Below are positions 54,013 through 61,747 of a stretch of DNA of 64,000 nt, piece after piece; positions within the stretch are counted from its first letter, which is position 1; each line of letters begins with the position of its first letter. The position numbers and the translations under genes are program-made. This stretch comes from Archangium primigenium. Its GTDB lineage: Bacteria > Myxococcota > Myxococcia > Myxococcales > Myxococcaceae. The DNA lies in assembly GCF_016904885.1 (NCBI RefSeq), contig NZ_JADWYI010000001.1, forward strand, positions 3,472,001 to 3,536,000, given 5' to 3'. Under the pieces are notes generated by a model. It saw only the letters and a program-made list of their open reading frames with translations, did not search any database and was not told where the DNA came from.

Positions 54013-55413
54013 GTGGATTTCGGACTCGAAGCGCGGGTGACGCCGGGCCTGGACGTGGGCGGCTACCGCATCGACAGGAAGTTGGGGCAGGGGGGCTTCG
54101 GGGGCGTGTTCCTGGCCTGGCGTGACGGGCGGCCGAGTGCCCTCAAGTTCATCCACCTGGAGAGCGTGGGGGACTGGGGCTGGCGCGAGCTGTTCGTCCT
54201 GCTGCCCCGCCAGTCCGCCCAGGTCGTGAAGCTGCGCAGCCACCTGCAATGGCCCGAGGAGCAACCCGAGTACCTGGTGCTGGTCATGGAATACGTGCCG
54301 GGCCCCACGCTGTATGGCTGGGCGCGGGAGCACAACCCCTCCGCCCGGGACGTGGTGGAGAAGCTCCTGCCCCTCGTCCGGGCCCTGGCGGCCCTGCATG
54401 CCCGGGGGGTGTTCCACCGGGACCTCAAGGGAGACAACGTGCTCGTGCGCGAGCCGGATGGCGCGCCCGTGCTGGTGGACTTCGGCGCGGGCTCGAGTCC
54501 CCTGGCGCCCCGAGTGACACAGGGCGCCCTGGCTCCCGCCAGCGTGTACTACCGCAGCCCCGAGTCCCTCGCCTTCAGCCGACGCGAGGGCCGTGTCCCC
54601 GGCGCGCGTTACGCCTATGCCGGGACGGACGAGGTGTACGCCCTGGGGGTCGTGCTCTACGTGCTCCTCACGGACGTGTATCCCTTCACGGGTCCGGACT
54701 CGGCGCTGGTGGAGACCATCCTGGAGGGCGCGCCCACGCCGCCCCATGCGCGCAATGCCCGGGTCCCCGAGTCACTGTCCCGACTGTGTCTGCGAATGCT
54801 GGCGCGGGACCCGTTGCTCCGGATTCGGGACATGAGCGCCCTGGGAGGGGAGCTGGGGGCGCTGTTGGACGCCTCCCGCGAAGCGCCGGAGTGGGCGCGG
54901 TCCCTGTGCCATGGCTGGAATGAGGAGGAGCCCACCACGGAGGACCTCGTCGCGGAGGGTGGGCCGGTGGACGTCGAGGCGTGGATCGCGAAGTGGAAGA
55001 ACAAGAAGCCGCGGCGGGGCTATCGCCGTCGCACGGTCCCCGCGAAGCGCTGGTCCGCGCGCCATCTCCTCCCGGTGGTGATGGCCTTGGGCGTGGGGGC
55101 GGTGGCCGCCGTGTGTTTCTGGCTTCAAGGACAGACACCGCCTGGACCCGCGTCATTGAAGGCTTGGCTGACACAAAGCGCCGAGAACATGACCGTGGCT
55201 CGCTCCGGCGCGCCACCCCGTCTGGTTCCGGATCAAAAGCGAGCACCCTGCACGGCGGGCCTGGAGCGTGAAGTCAGTGGGGGTTGCTGGTTGGCGACCG
55301 AGCACCGGCCGCCCAACTGCCCAGCGCAAACCGTGGCGTATGACGGGCGCTGTCTGCTGCCTGTCGCCAAGTCCCCTTCCGTTCCGGTGAGCGTGGACGC
55401 GGGAAAGAAGTAG
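54013..55413 (+). CDS. Transmembrane Ser/Thr protein kinase with Cys-rich tail
   Basis: 466 residues. Glycine loop LGQGGFGGVFLAWR, lysine K45 (ALKFIHL), catalytic loop HRDLKGDN from residue 135 and VDFGAG as the DFG equivalent. The activation segment has the RSPESLAF APE-like motif. After the kinase domain come a basic stretch, a transmembrane helix at about residues 352-374, and a C-terminal segment with several cysteines (APCTAGLEREVSGGCWL, RPPNCPAQTVAYDGRCLLPV). The tail is known to me from other myxobacterial kinases but has no assigned role. GTG start with GGAGGG upstream. Confidence 0.88.
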   Translation: MDFGLEARVTPGLDVGGYRIDRKLGQGGFGGVFLAWRDGRPSALKFIHLESVGDWGWRELFVLLPRQSAQVVKLRSHLQWPEEQPEYLVLVMEYVPGPTLYGWAREHNPSARDVVEKLLPLVRALAALHARGVFHRDLKGDNVLVREPDGAPVLVDFGAGSSPLAPRVTQGALAPASVYYRSPESLAFSRREGRVPGARYAYAGTDEVYALGVVLYVLLTDVYPFTGPDSALVETILEGAPTPPHARNARVPESLSRLCLRMLARDPLLRIRDMSALGGELGALLDASREAPEWARSLCHGWNEEEPTTEDLVAEGGPVDVEAWIAKWKNKKPRRGYRRRTVPAKRWSARHLLPVVMALGVGAVAAVCFWLQGQTPPGPASLKAWLTQSAENMTVARSGAPPRLVPDQKRAPCTAGLEREVSGGCWLATEHRPPNCPAQTVAYDGRCLLPVAKSPSVPVSVDAGKK

Positions 55414-55541
55414 CGGCTCAGGCCTTCACGGTGTGGGGGCGTCATGCCAATAGATTCGAGCGACTGCCCTCCTTGACCCGGTGCGCTCTGTTTGCTTGAG
55501 TGGCTGTTGAACGGGAGCGAGCGGTGGCGGTTTCCTTCCAG

Positions 55542-55621
55542 TGGAGGCGGCGGGAATCGAACCCGCGCCGGGCGGTGCGAAACTCCCAGCAGAATCGCGC
55601 ACTTACCTCGTAACCGCCCGG
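55542..55621 (-). ncRNA. ssrA: tmRNA (ssrA) 3'-end-like sequence, fragment
   Basis: Read on the minus strand, the segment ends with a T-arm (stem 55550-55554 and 55562-55566, loop TTCGATT) and a 7-base acceptor 3' strand CGCCTCC (55543-55549), then A at the discriminator position. This strand has U at position 70 and A at 73, as tmRNA needs for alanine charging, and the GTTCGATTCCCGCCGCCTCCA end is that of many tmRNAs. The 5' half (GGGG start, tag reading frame) is not found in the next 400 bases, and CCA is not encoded. Just upstream CCGGGCGGT pairs with ACCGCCCGG. I read it as a fragment or attachment-site scar, not an intact gene. Confidence 0.45.
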
Positions 55622-55677
55622 AATGCGTGGGAGTCGTCATCCTGCCGCGTCCCCTCCTGTCCCGCCCCATTCCAGGC

Positions 55678-55711
55678 CATTCCGCAGGCTCCTGCGACAT
55701 ACGTGCAACAC
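55678..55711. repeat. 34-base direct repeat, copy 1
   Basis: Begins CATTCCGCAG and continues through TGCGACATACG to GCAACAC. Matches copy 2 at 56005-56038 in 28 of 34 positions by hand alignment; the spacing is 327 bases. Not coding by the pattern of changes. Might be recombinase or transcription-factor sites. Confidence 0.5.
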
Positions 55712-55776
55712 GGCAGTCCCGCACAAAAGCCGGTCGGACTCCTCCTGCGCAACACGGGATGTGCAGGGCAGGGCTG

Positions 55777-55802
55777 ACGCTCGAGCGTTGCGCAGCGCAA
55801 CG
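55777..55802. repeat. Two overlapping palindromes
   Basis: ACGCTCGAGCGT (55777-55788) and CGTTGCGCAGCGCAACG (55786-55802, centre A) are perfect inverted repeats overlapping by three bases. Strong hairpins in RNA or dimer binding sites. They lie in non-coding DNA between the tmRNA-like fragment and the toxin gene. Confidence 0.6.
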
Positions 55803-56004
55803 TCCCAGCGCGGTGCCGCCCGGAGGGTAAGGAAGAACAAACCACGAAACCAGGCAAGAGGGCGTGCAGCGAGGCGGCGCCAGCGTCGAGCGGCAGACGA
55901 GTGAGCGCTTACCCGGGCAAGGGGGGTTGGACAGCCGCAGGCAAGCGGGAGCGCTGCGCGGGCACAGGCGCCCTGTGTCGCAGCCGCAAGGCAGGAGGCA
56001 GGCT

Positions 56005-56038
56005 CATTCCGCAGCGTCATGCGACATATGCGCGACAC
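56005..56038. repeat. 34-base direct repeat, copy 2
   Basis: Begins CATTCCGCAG, then TGCGACATATG and GCGACAC. See copy 1 at 55678-55711. It lies about 110 bases before the toxin gene start, so it could belong to its promoter region. The whole interval 55622-56146 has no believable gene; the only longer frames follow no coding pattern. Confidence 0.5.
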
Positions 56039-56146
56039 AGCGGAGCTTTCCTCGCACGCGCGTTCGTGGCTGTCGGGGTGTGTCTCCATACTCCGACCGG
56101 CCCCGCCAGGACTCTCCAGGTCCTAGCTCCTGTGGAGGACCCAGCC

Positions 56147-57073
56147 ATGCGTCTCCAAGCGTGCATCGCACTTCTGCTCTATGTCTCCGCCTGCGCGACG
56201 TCAGCGCCGGGCCCGGAAGATTCCGTGGACTGGGAGCCGGGGTACGCCAACCTCCAGCGAGCGGCGGCCCTGCCCTGGACGGATGGAGGAGGGTGCGTGG
56301 TCCAGGAGGCATCGCGGCCGTGGCCCGTCCTCGCGGAGCGGTGCTATCACGCCCTGGACCATGACCGCGTCGAGTTTCACGACCTCACGGGAAGATGCTC
56401 GGTGGCCTCCGCTGCGGCTGCGACCGTGGGGTTCGGCCTGTGCGTCTTCATGGCGCCGGAGATTGCCGTGGGGGCGGTGGTGGTAACGGGCGTGGTGGTG
56501 GCGGGCTACCTACTCAAAGAGGCCCTGCACACCTACGAATTGCGGAGGGGTCGCCCTGAAACGCGCCCCGTGACAGTGCCGCGCCCGGTGCCTGTTACAA
56601 AGACCGCCCCGCCGAAGCCGTCGCCAGGGCAGAAGTCCAAGCCAGACCCTAAGGGGCCAGATTTTCCTCCCGTGGGGCCAACGGAGGTCGCGGAGCGAGA
56701 GCGCCGCCGTAGGTGCGAGCCCATACCCGTGCCGCATGAGGGCAAGGACGCCGCGCATGACAGGTGCGCAGACCAGTTTCCGCCCAACCGTTACCCCGGG
56801 ATGGATGTGCTCGTGGACGGTGTGAGTTTCGATGCGTTGCAAGTCGGCGTGCCTGTGCTCTGGGAAATCAAGACCCATCGATTCGACACATACCCTGACT
56901 ATATCCAAAATCGGGAGATTGAGAAGGAACTCGAACAATTGCACAAGGAGCGCGACGCGGCACTGGCCTGTAGATATCGCTTCGTTGTTGGCGTGAGCAC
57001 CCAAGCACACAAGGACGCGCTGCTCGCCGTCGATCCCTCTCTCATTGTCGTTGTCACTGGATGCAAGCGATGA
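56147..57073 (+). CDS. SitA-like lipoprotein toxin with C-terminal nuclease-type domain (DUF6310-like)
   Basis: 308 residues. Lipobox VSAC (signal peptide LQACIALLLYVSAC), then a soluble N-terminal region, a pair of hydrophobic segments at about residues 85-118 and a proline- and lysine-rich linker (about 130-180). The C-terminal domain contains PNRYPGMDVLVDGVSFDALQ and VLWEIKTHRFDTY: the Asp and Glu-x-Lys arrangement is that of PD-(D/E)xK nucleases. This matches what I know as DUF6310 of myxobacteria, and lipoprotein toxins with variable C-termini (SitA) are moved between kin cells by outer-membrane exchange. The following gene is translationally coupled (ATGA). GGAGG lies upstream. Lower GC than its surroundings. 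Confidence 0.7.
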   Translation: MRLQACIALLLYVSACATSAPGPEDSVDWEPGYANLQRAAALPWTDGGGCVVQEASRPWPVLAERCYHALDHDRVEFHDLTGRCSVASAAAATVGFGLCVFMAPEIAVGAVVVTGVVVAGYLLKEALHTYELRRGRPETRPVTVPRPVPVTKTAPPKPSPGQKSKPDPKGPDFPPVGPTEVAERERRRRCEPIPVPHEGKDAAHDRCADQFPPNRYPGMDVLVDGVSFDALQVGVPVLWEIKTHRFDTYPDYIQNREIEKELEQLHKERDAALACRYRFVVGVSTQAHKDALLAVDPSLIVVVTGCKR

Positions 57074-57825
57074 ACACGCAAAGCCGCCTCTCCCTGACCG
57101 TCTACGCACCCTCACTCGTGGGTGATGACAACCGCACGGTTGCTGCCGTCCATGGATTGGAACGAGCGTTAATCGACTTACGCTTGGAATGGCGGGTTGA
57201 CGAGCGGCGACGGCTTGCCGCGTTGCCAAACCGCGATGCTTGGTTGGCTGAAGCGGCCACGCGCGGCAAGTTCCCGATGGTATGTAACGAAGATGAGCGT
57301 TACCATGTGATGATTGCCGGGCACAACCGATCCGCGTATGTAAGCCCCGGCGGTCAACCCCAACTTCAAGTTTATGCAAAGCTGCCACTAGACGCAGTCG
57401 TTATCTCGGTAGCGGCGGAGATGCTGGAGCGTATAGCGGAGGGGGCCTGTGCGTTCTGGGGGCATGCGACGCCGGGTGATGCTGCGCTGGACATCGCGTA
57501 TCAAACAGCACCCACGCTGGAAGGGCCGCCATCCCCACGCCGGGGGCTGCCCTCCCTGAAACTCTTCGAGCACATCCGCGCGCCAGAGATTCCTGCCTAC
57601 CTCGGATGGCTGAATTACTGGTCGGCTGCCGCCGCACGGGCCATCGGTTTTCCGGACCCCACGCGTGACGCGGATCTGCTCTCACGCTCACGGCGCACGG
57701 CATCAGGGGGGTGGGTCGTGCAGCTCACCGATTCACCACTCGACCTGGACGACCCGGCCCACCTGGACGCGCTCAAACGGGCCTACGAGCGCTTCCCGGA
57801 GATTGGCGGGCGCGCAGCCCCCTGA
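57070..57825 (+). CDS. Probable immunity protein of the lipoprotein toxin (DUF5953-like)
   Basis: 251 residues, no signal peptide, so cytoplasmic. Coupled to the toxin gene by ATGA; an alternative ATG lies at 57061. Conserved features I recognise from DUF5953 proteins of myxobacteria: VYAPSLVGDDNR, AWLAEAATRGKFP, EGACAFWGHATPGD, and PAYLGWLNYWSAAAARAIGF near the end. The location directly after a toxin gene suggests it binds and blocks the toxin. Two TTA leucine codons (57169, 57178) and a GC content of about 60 percent over 57121-57360, counted by hand, contrast with about 73 percent nearby, suggesting acquisition. Confidence 0.65.
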   Translation: MNTQSRLSLTVYAPSLVGDDNRTVAAVHGLERALIDLRLEWRVDERRRLAALPNRDAWLAEAATRGKFPMVCNEDERYHVMIAGHNRSAYVSPGGQPQLQVYAKLPLDAVVISVAAEMLERIAEGACAFWGHATPGDAALDIAYQTAPTLEGPPSPRRGLPSLKLFEHIRAPEIPAYLGWLNYWSAAAARAIGFPDPTRDADLLSRSRRTASGGWVVQLTDSPLDLDDPAHLDALKRAYERFPEIGGRAAP

Positions 57826-57876
57826 GACTCGGCACAGCTCGCGCCAACCGTGCTCAAAGGCTGACGAAGGAGGGGC

Positions 57877-59094
57877 TCAGGTCTTCGTCAGGTGCTGGAT
57901 GAAGGTCTCCAGGGCGTTGTGTTGACGCAGGCGCTCGCCGGTGCGCGCCGCGCTCGCGCGGATGGCGCCGTCCTGGCGGATGCGCGCGAGGGCCGCCGCC
58001 AGGCGTGCCACCGTGAGCTGGCGCCGCGTCAGGGAGACGCCCAGGTTCGCGCGCACCACGCGGTGCGCCAGCATGAACTGATCGAAGACATGGGGGACCG
58101 CGACCTGCGGCACCCCCGCGCGCGCCGCCGCGGCGGTCGTTCCCGCGCCCGCGTGGTGGACGATTCCCGCCATGCGCGGAAAGAGCTTCCAGTGCGAGAG
58201 CGCGCCCACGGGCAGCAGGTCCGGCCCCAGTCCCTTCCCGCCCAGGCCCGCGCCGCCCGAGGACAGCACCACCCGGCAGCCCGCGCGCCGCGCCGCCTCG
58301 GCGATGATGCGGGTGGTCCGCTCCGGCGCCGCGTCCGGCATGCTGCCAAAACCGACGTACACCGGCGGCGGCCCCGCCGCGAGGAAGCGCTCCAGCTCCT
58401 CGGGAAAGGGGCGCGCGTCCGGCAGGCAGAAGGCGCCAACCTGGGGCACGGCCACGTCGGGCGGCATGGGGTAGAGCTCGGGCTCGGCCGCCACCCACGT
58501 GTGCTCCAGCGAGAAAAAGTAGCGGAGCACGTCCTTCACCGGGGCGAGGCCCAGGAGCTGGCGCTGCTCGTTGAGCACGCGCCGGAGGCTCAGGTTGTAG
58601 GCCTGGCCCATGCCCCACCACGCCATCCGGGCGAACCAGCGCGGCGCGCGGGTCAGGTGCAGCAGGGTGGGCGGGTGGTGCGCCGAGGGGAACACCTGGG
58701 GCGTGTAGACGACGAACGAGAAGGGCCGACCCGCCGCCTCGGCCGCCGTCCTCGCGGCGAGGACGAAGCCGCCGCCCACCACCCGATCGAAGTCCCGGGC
58801 CAGGGGCACCAGGTGCTGGAACTGCTGCCGCACCTCCTCGGTCATGGCGTGCTGCATCCGCCGCACGCTGCCCATCGAGTGCTGGCCACTGAAGGCGTCC
58901 CGGTGGTCCTCCATGATCCGCTGCAGGTCCTGCCCCACGGACACGAAGGGCAGGCCGAAAGCGTGCGCCTCCGAGGCGAAGCGGGGATTGGAGGCCAGCA
59001 CCGCCTCGTGACCGCGCTCGCGCAGGGCCCACGCCAACGCCAGCATCGGTTGCACGTCGCCCCGCGAACCATTGGCCGCGATGAGGATCCTCAT
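57877..59094 (-). CDS. GT1 family glycosyltransferase (UDP-sugar dependent)
   Basis: 405 residues. Resembles MGT/rhamnosyl- and glucosyltransferases acting on lipids, sterols or macrolides. N-terminus MRILIAANGSRGDVQPMLAL is typical; the C-terminal sugar-nucleotide site is VYVGFGSMPDAAPERTTR, VGALSHWKLFPRMAGIVHHAGAGTT and GVPQVAVPHVFDQFMLAHRV. Cytoplasmic or membrane-peripheral, adding a sugar to a hydrophobic acceptor not identifiable here. It is transcribed alone towards the toxin cassette. Confidence 0.85.
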   Translation of the reverse strand: MRILIAANGSRGDVQPMLALAWALRERGHEAVLASNPRFASEAHAFGLPFVSVGQDLQRIMEDHRDAFSGQHSMGSVRRMQHAMTEEVRQQFQHLVPLARDFDRVVGGGFVLAARTAAEAAGRPFSFVVYTPQVFPSAHHPPTLLHLTRAPRWFARMAWWGMGQAYNLSLRRVLNEQRQLLGLAPVKDVLRYFFSLEHTWVAAEPELYPMPPDVAVPQVGAFCLPDARPFPEELERFLAAGPPPVYVGFGSMPDAAPERTTRIIAEAARRAGCRVVLSSGGAGLGGKGLGPDLLPVGALSHWKLFPRMAGIVHHAGAGTTAAAARAGVPQVAVPHVFDQFMLAHRVVRANLGVSLTRRQLTVARLAAALARIRQDGAIRASAARTGERLRQHNALETFIQHLTKT

Positions 59095-59152
59095 GACTCG
59101 GGAGGGTAGGGCGATGGGACGTTCGTTGCGACTCCAGGCATCCGGGGCGTCG

Positions 59153-59614
59153 TCAGCCCGCCTCGACGAGCGCCGCGAGCCGATCGAGCGACAGCCGCCA
59201 GCCCTCCGCGTTGTCCTCGGGCCGCACGCCGCTCGGCAGGCCCTCGTGCACGGCGAGCAGCTCGGTGCCTCCCGTGGGGGCGTCGCGCAGGGTGAGGGTG
59301 AGGGTCATTTCGCCGCGCATCGCGGGGTCGTCCGTCTCGAACGCGATCGACTCGACGACCTGCTCGTCCGGCACGAGCTTCACGAAGCGGCCCTGGTACG
59401 TGTCGGTGTGCGCCGTGGTCTTTCCGGCCGGGCCGGGCGCGTCGTAGGTGAGCGAGACGCGGATGGCGCCGCCCTCGCGGGCCTCGAACACGTGCACCTG
59501 GCTGCTCATGCCGGGCGGCACCCGCCACGTGGCGATGGCGTGCGCGTCGAGCAGGGCGCGGTAGACACGCGCGCGGGGGGCCTTCACATGGTGGCGCAGG
59601 CGGGTCACGCTCAT
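59153..59614 (-). CDS. SRPBCC/AHSA1-type domain protein
   Basis: 153 residues, single START-like (Aha1 C-terminal) domain. Landmarks: VKAPRARVYRALLDAHAIATW at the start, GMSSQVHVFEAREGGAIRVSL, GRFVKLVPDEQVVESIAFE and TELLAVHEGLPSG, and a C-terminal helix GWRLSLDRLAALV. These small ligand-binding domains occur in stress and lipid-related roles; the ligand is unknown. GAGGAG precedes the ATG. Divergent from the small membrane protein gene. Confidence 0.82.
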   Translation of the reverse strand: MSVTRLRHHVKAPRARVYRALLDAHAIATWRVPPGMSSQVHVFEAREGGAIRVSLTYDAPGPAGKTTAHTDTYQGRFVKLVPDEQVVESIAFETDDPAMRGEMTLTLTLRDAPTGGTELLAVHEGLPSGVRPEDNAEGWRLSLDRLAALVEAG

Positions 59615-59776
59615 TCCGGGGCTCCTCGGGAGGGAGGCCGGGTTCTAACCTTATTCCGAGGGCCGGGTGCCGCCTGCTCGCGGGGCGGGTGAGCGGCTGA
59701 ACACCCCCCGGGGCTCCGGGAAGCTTGTGGTGGAGTGCTCGCCAGCACCACCTTCCGCTCCATGGAGGGTGTGCCG

Positions 59777-60331
59777 ATGAGCGATACGCGTCTGCCGTGG
59801 GCCCTGGGATGGGCGAGCGTGGGAATCGGTCTGACGGAGCTGGTCTTCGCGGAGGGGCTCGCCCGGGTCCTGGGCCTGCCGCGCCGCCGCACGCGATGGA
59901 TTCGCGCCTACGGGGTCCGGGAGCTCGCCGCGGGCGCGGGGCTCCTGCGCCAGCCGCACCGGCCGGAGTGGGTCTGGGCGCGCGTCGCGGGCGATGCGCT
60001 CGACCTGGCCGCGCTGGCCTCTACCTTCCGCCGTCCTCGGGCGGATGCGCGCTGGCGGGGCGCCCTCACCGCCACCGTGGTGGGCGCGACGCTCGTGGAC
60101 CTCTACGCCGCTTCGCGGCCCGTCCTCGCGCGTCCAGTCTCCTCCGAGCTTCCCTTGGACACCGGCGGCCCCCGCGAGAGCTGGCGCGGCAGCGGGCTCG
60201 CCGAGGACGTGGGCGCGCACGTGTCCCCGGGGGAGGCGCCCCTGTCGGAGAAAGCCCGGCGGCGCATGATCAAGAACGCCGAGCGCCAGCTGGGACTGCC
60301 TCCGGTCGAGGACCGCGGCCCGCGCCGCTGA
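59777..60331 (+). CDS. Small membrane protein of unknown function
   Basis: 184 residues. Two to four hydrophobic segments in the first 115 residues (WALGWASVGIGLTELVF, GVRELAAGAGLL, ALTATVVGATLVDLYAA), then a soluble tail with SEKARRRMIKNAERQLGL. ATG 59777 has GGAGG 8 bases upstream; the in-frame ATG at 59735 is less likely. Genes of this kind can accompany SRPBCC proteins, and the divergent neighbour is one, but the link is only positional. Confidence 0.6.
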   Translation: MSDTRLPWALGWASVGIGLTELVFAEGLARVLGLPRRRTRWIRAYGVRELAAGAGLLRQPHRPEWVWARVAGDALDLAALASTFRRPRADARWRGALTATVVGATLVDLYAASRPVLARPVSSELPLDTGGPRESWRGSGLAEDVGAHVSPGEAPLSEKARRRMIKNAERQLGLPPVEDRGPRR

Positions 60332-60379
60332 CGGGGGGAGGAGTCCTCGGGGGGCCCGGTGTGATACTCCTGGCCGTGC

Positions 60380-61747
60380 ATGAGCACCTGGTCCCCCGCC
60401 TCCTGGAAGACGAAGCCCATCGCCCAAGACGTCGCCTACGAGGATCCGAAGGACCTCGACGAGGTGGTCACCACGCTCGGACGCCTGCCGCCGCTGGTCA
60501 CCTCGTGGGAGGTGGAGCGGCTGCGGAACCTGCTGGCCGAGGCGCAGCAGGGGCGCCGCTTCCTGTTGCAGGGCGGTGACTGCGCCGAGTCGCTGTCCGA
60601 GTGCCGTCCGGAGATCATCACCAACCGGCAGAAGATCCTCCTGCAGATGTCGTTGGTGCTCATCCATGGCGGCCATCGGCCCGTCATCCGGGTGGGCCGC
60701 ATCGCCGGCCAGTACGCCAAGCCGCGCTCCAAGCCCACCGAGGTGCGCGGCGGCGTGGAACTGCCGAGCTACTTCGGAGACCTGGTGAACCGGCCGGAGT
60801 TCACGCCGGAGGCGCGGCGGGCGGATCCCCGGCTGATGCTGGCCTGCTACCACCACGCGGCGATGACGCTCAACTTCGTGCGCTCGCTGAGCGACGGCGG
60901 CTTCGCGGACGTGCACCACCCGGAGTACTGGGACCTGAGCTTCTTCCGGCAGGCGGCCGTGCCGGGCGAGCTGCGCGAGGAGTACGAGCAGACGACGCGC
61001 AAGCTCAGCGAGGCCCTGCGCTTCATGGAGGCGCTGGGCGAGCGCAACGTGTCGGAGCTCTCGCGCGTGGACTTCTACACGAGCCACGAGGGGCTCAACC
61101 TGCACTACGAGTCGGCCCAGACGCGCAAGGTGCCGTGGCGGCAGGGGTGGTACGACCTGACGACGCACCTGCCGTGGATTGGCGAGCGCACGCGCGCGCT
61201 GGATGGCGCGCACGTGGAGTTCTTCCGGGGCATCCGCAACCCGGTGGGCGTGAAGCTGGGCCCCAGCGTGTCGCCCGCGGACGCGGTGCGGCTGGCCGAG
61301 CAGCTCAACCCGGACAACGAGCCGGGCAAGCTGGTGCTCATCACCCGCATGGGCGCGCAGCGGGTGGTGGACGCCCTGCCGCCGGTGGTGGAGGCGATGC
61401 GGCGCGCGGGCCGGCTCGTGCTGTGGGTGTGCGACCCGATGCACGGCAACACCGTGTCCACCGCGTCCGGCATCAAGACGCGCAGCTTCGACGACGTGCT
61501 GCGCGAGGTGGAGCGCAGCTTCGACGTGCACGAGCAGCTCGGCTCGGTGCTGGGCGGGGTGCACTTCGAGCTCACGGGCGAGGACGTCACCGAGTGCGTG
61601 GGCGGCGCGGTGGGCCTCACCGAGCACGACCTGGGGCGCAACTACTCGTCCCTGTGCGACCCCCGGCTCAACTACCGGCAGGCCTTGGAGATGAGCTTCC
61701 ACCTCGCCCGGCGCATGAGCCGGCTGCCGCGCCCGACCCGGCCCTGA
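60380..61747 (+). CDS. Class II 3-deoxy-7-phosphoheptulonate (DAHP) synthase
   Basis: 455 residues, typical of plant-like type II enzymes. First step of the shikimate pathway: PEP and erythrose 4-phosphate to DAHP. Metal- and substrate-binding motifs are RFLLQGGDCAES, VIRVGRIAGQYAKPRS, DFYTSHEGL, VGVKLGPS, LITRMGAQRV, WVCDPMHGNT, and HFELTGEDVTECVGG. No aromatic-pathway genes are adjacent. The stop codon is directly next to that of the convergent kinase gene. Confidence 0.95.
   Translation: MSTWSPASWKTKPIAQDVAYEDPKDLDEVVTTLGRLPPLVTSWEVERLRNLLAEAQQGRRFLLQGGDCAESLSECRPEIITNRQKILLQMSLVLIHGGHRPVIRVGRIAGQYAKPRSKPTEVRGGVELPSYFGDLVNRPEFTPEARRADPRLMLACYHHAAMTLNFVRSLSDGGFADVHHPEYWDLSFFRQAAVPGELREEYEQTTRKLSEALRFMEALGERNVSELSRVDFYTSHEGLNLHYESAQTRKVPWRQGWYDLTTHLPWIGERTRALDGAHVEFFRGIRNPVGVKLGPSVSPADAVRLAEQLNPDNEPGKLVLITRMGAQRVVDALPPVVEAMRRAGRLVLWVCDPMHGNTVSTASGIKTRSFDDVLREVERSFDVHEQLGSVLGGVHFELTGEDVTECVGGAVGLTEHDLGRNYSSLCDPRLNYRQALEMSFHLARRMSRLPRPTRP

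Noticed and set aside
55542-55621. Intact tRNA (for example selenocysteine tRNA)
   Set aside because: No matching 5' acceptor strand or anticodon arm upstream; discriminator A and U70 fit tmRNA better.
55637-56089. 150-codon minus-strand frame between the kinase and toxin genes
   Set aside because: It contains the 34-base repeat in frame, but changes between the copies fall mostly on amino-acid-altering positions; no motif or good ribosome binding site.
55622-57876. Complete integrative element with its own integrase
   Set aside because: No recombinase, transposase or second copy of the tmRNA end is visible in the window.
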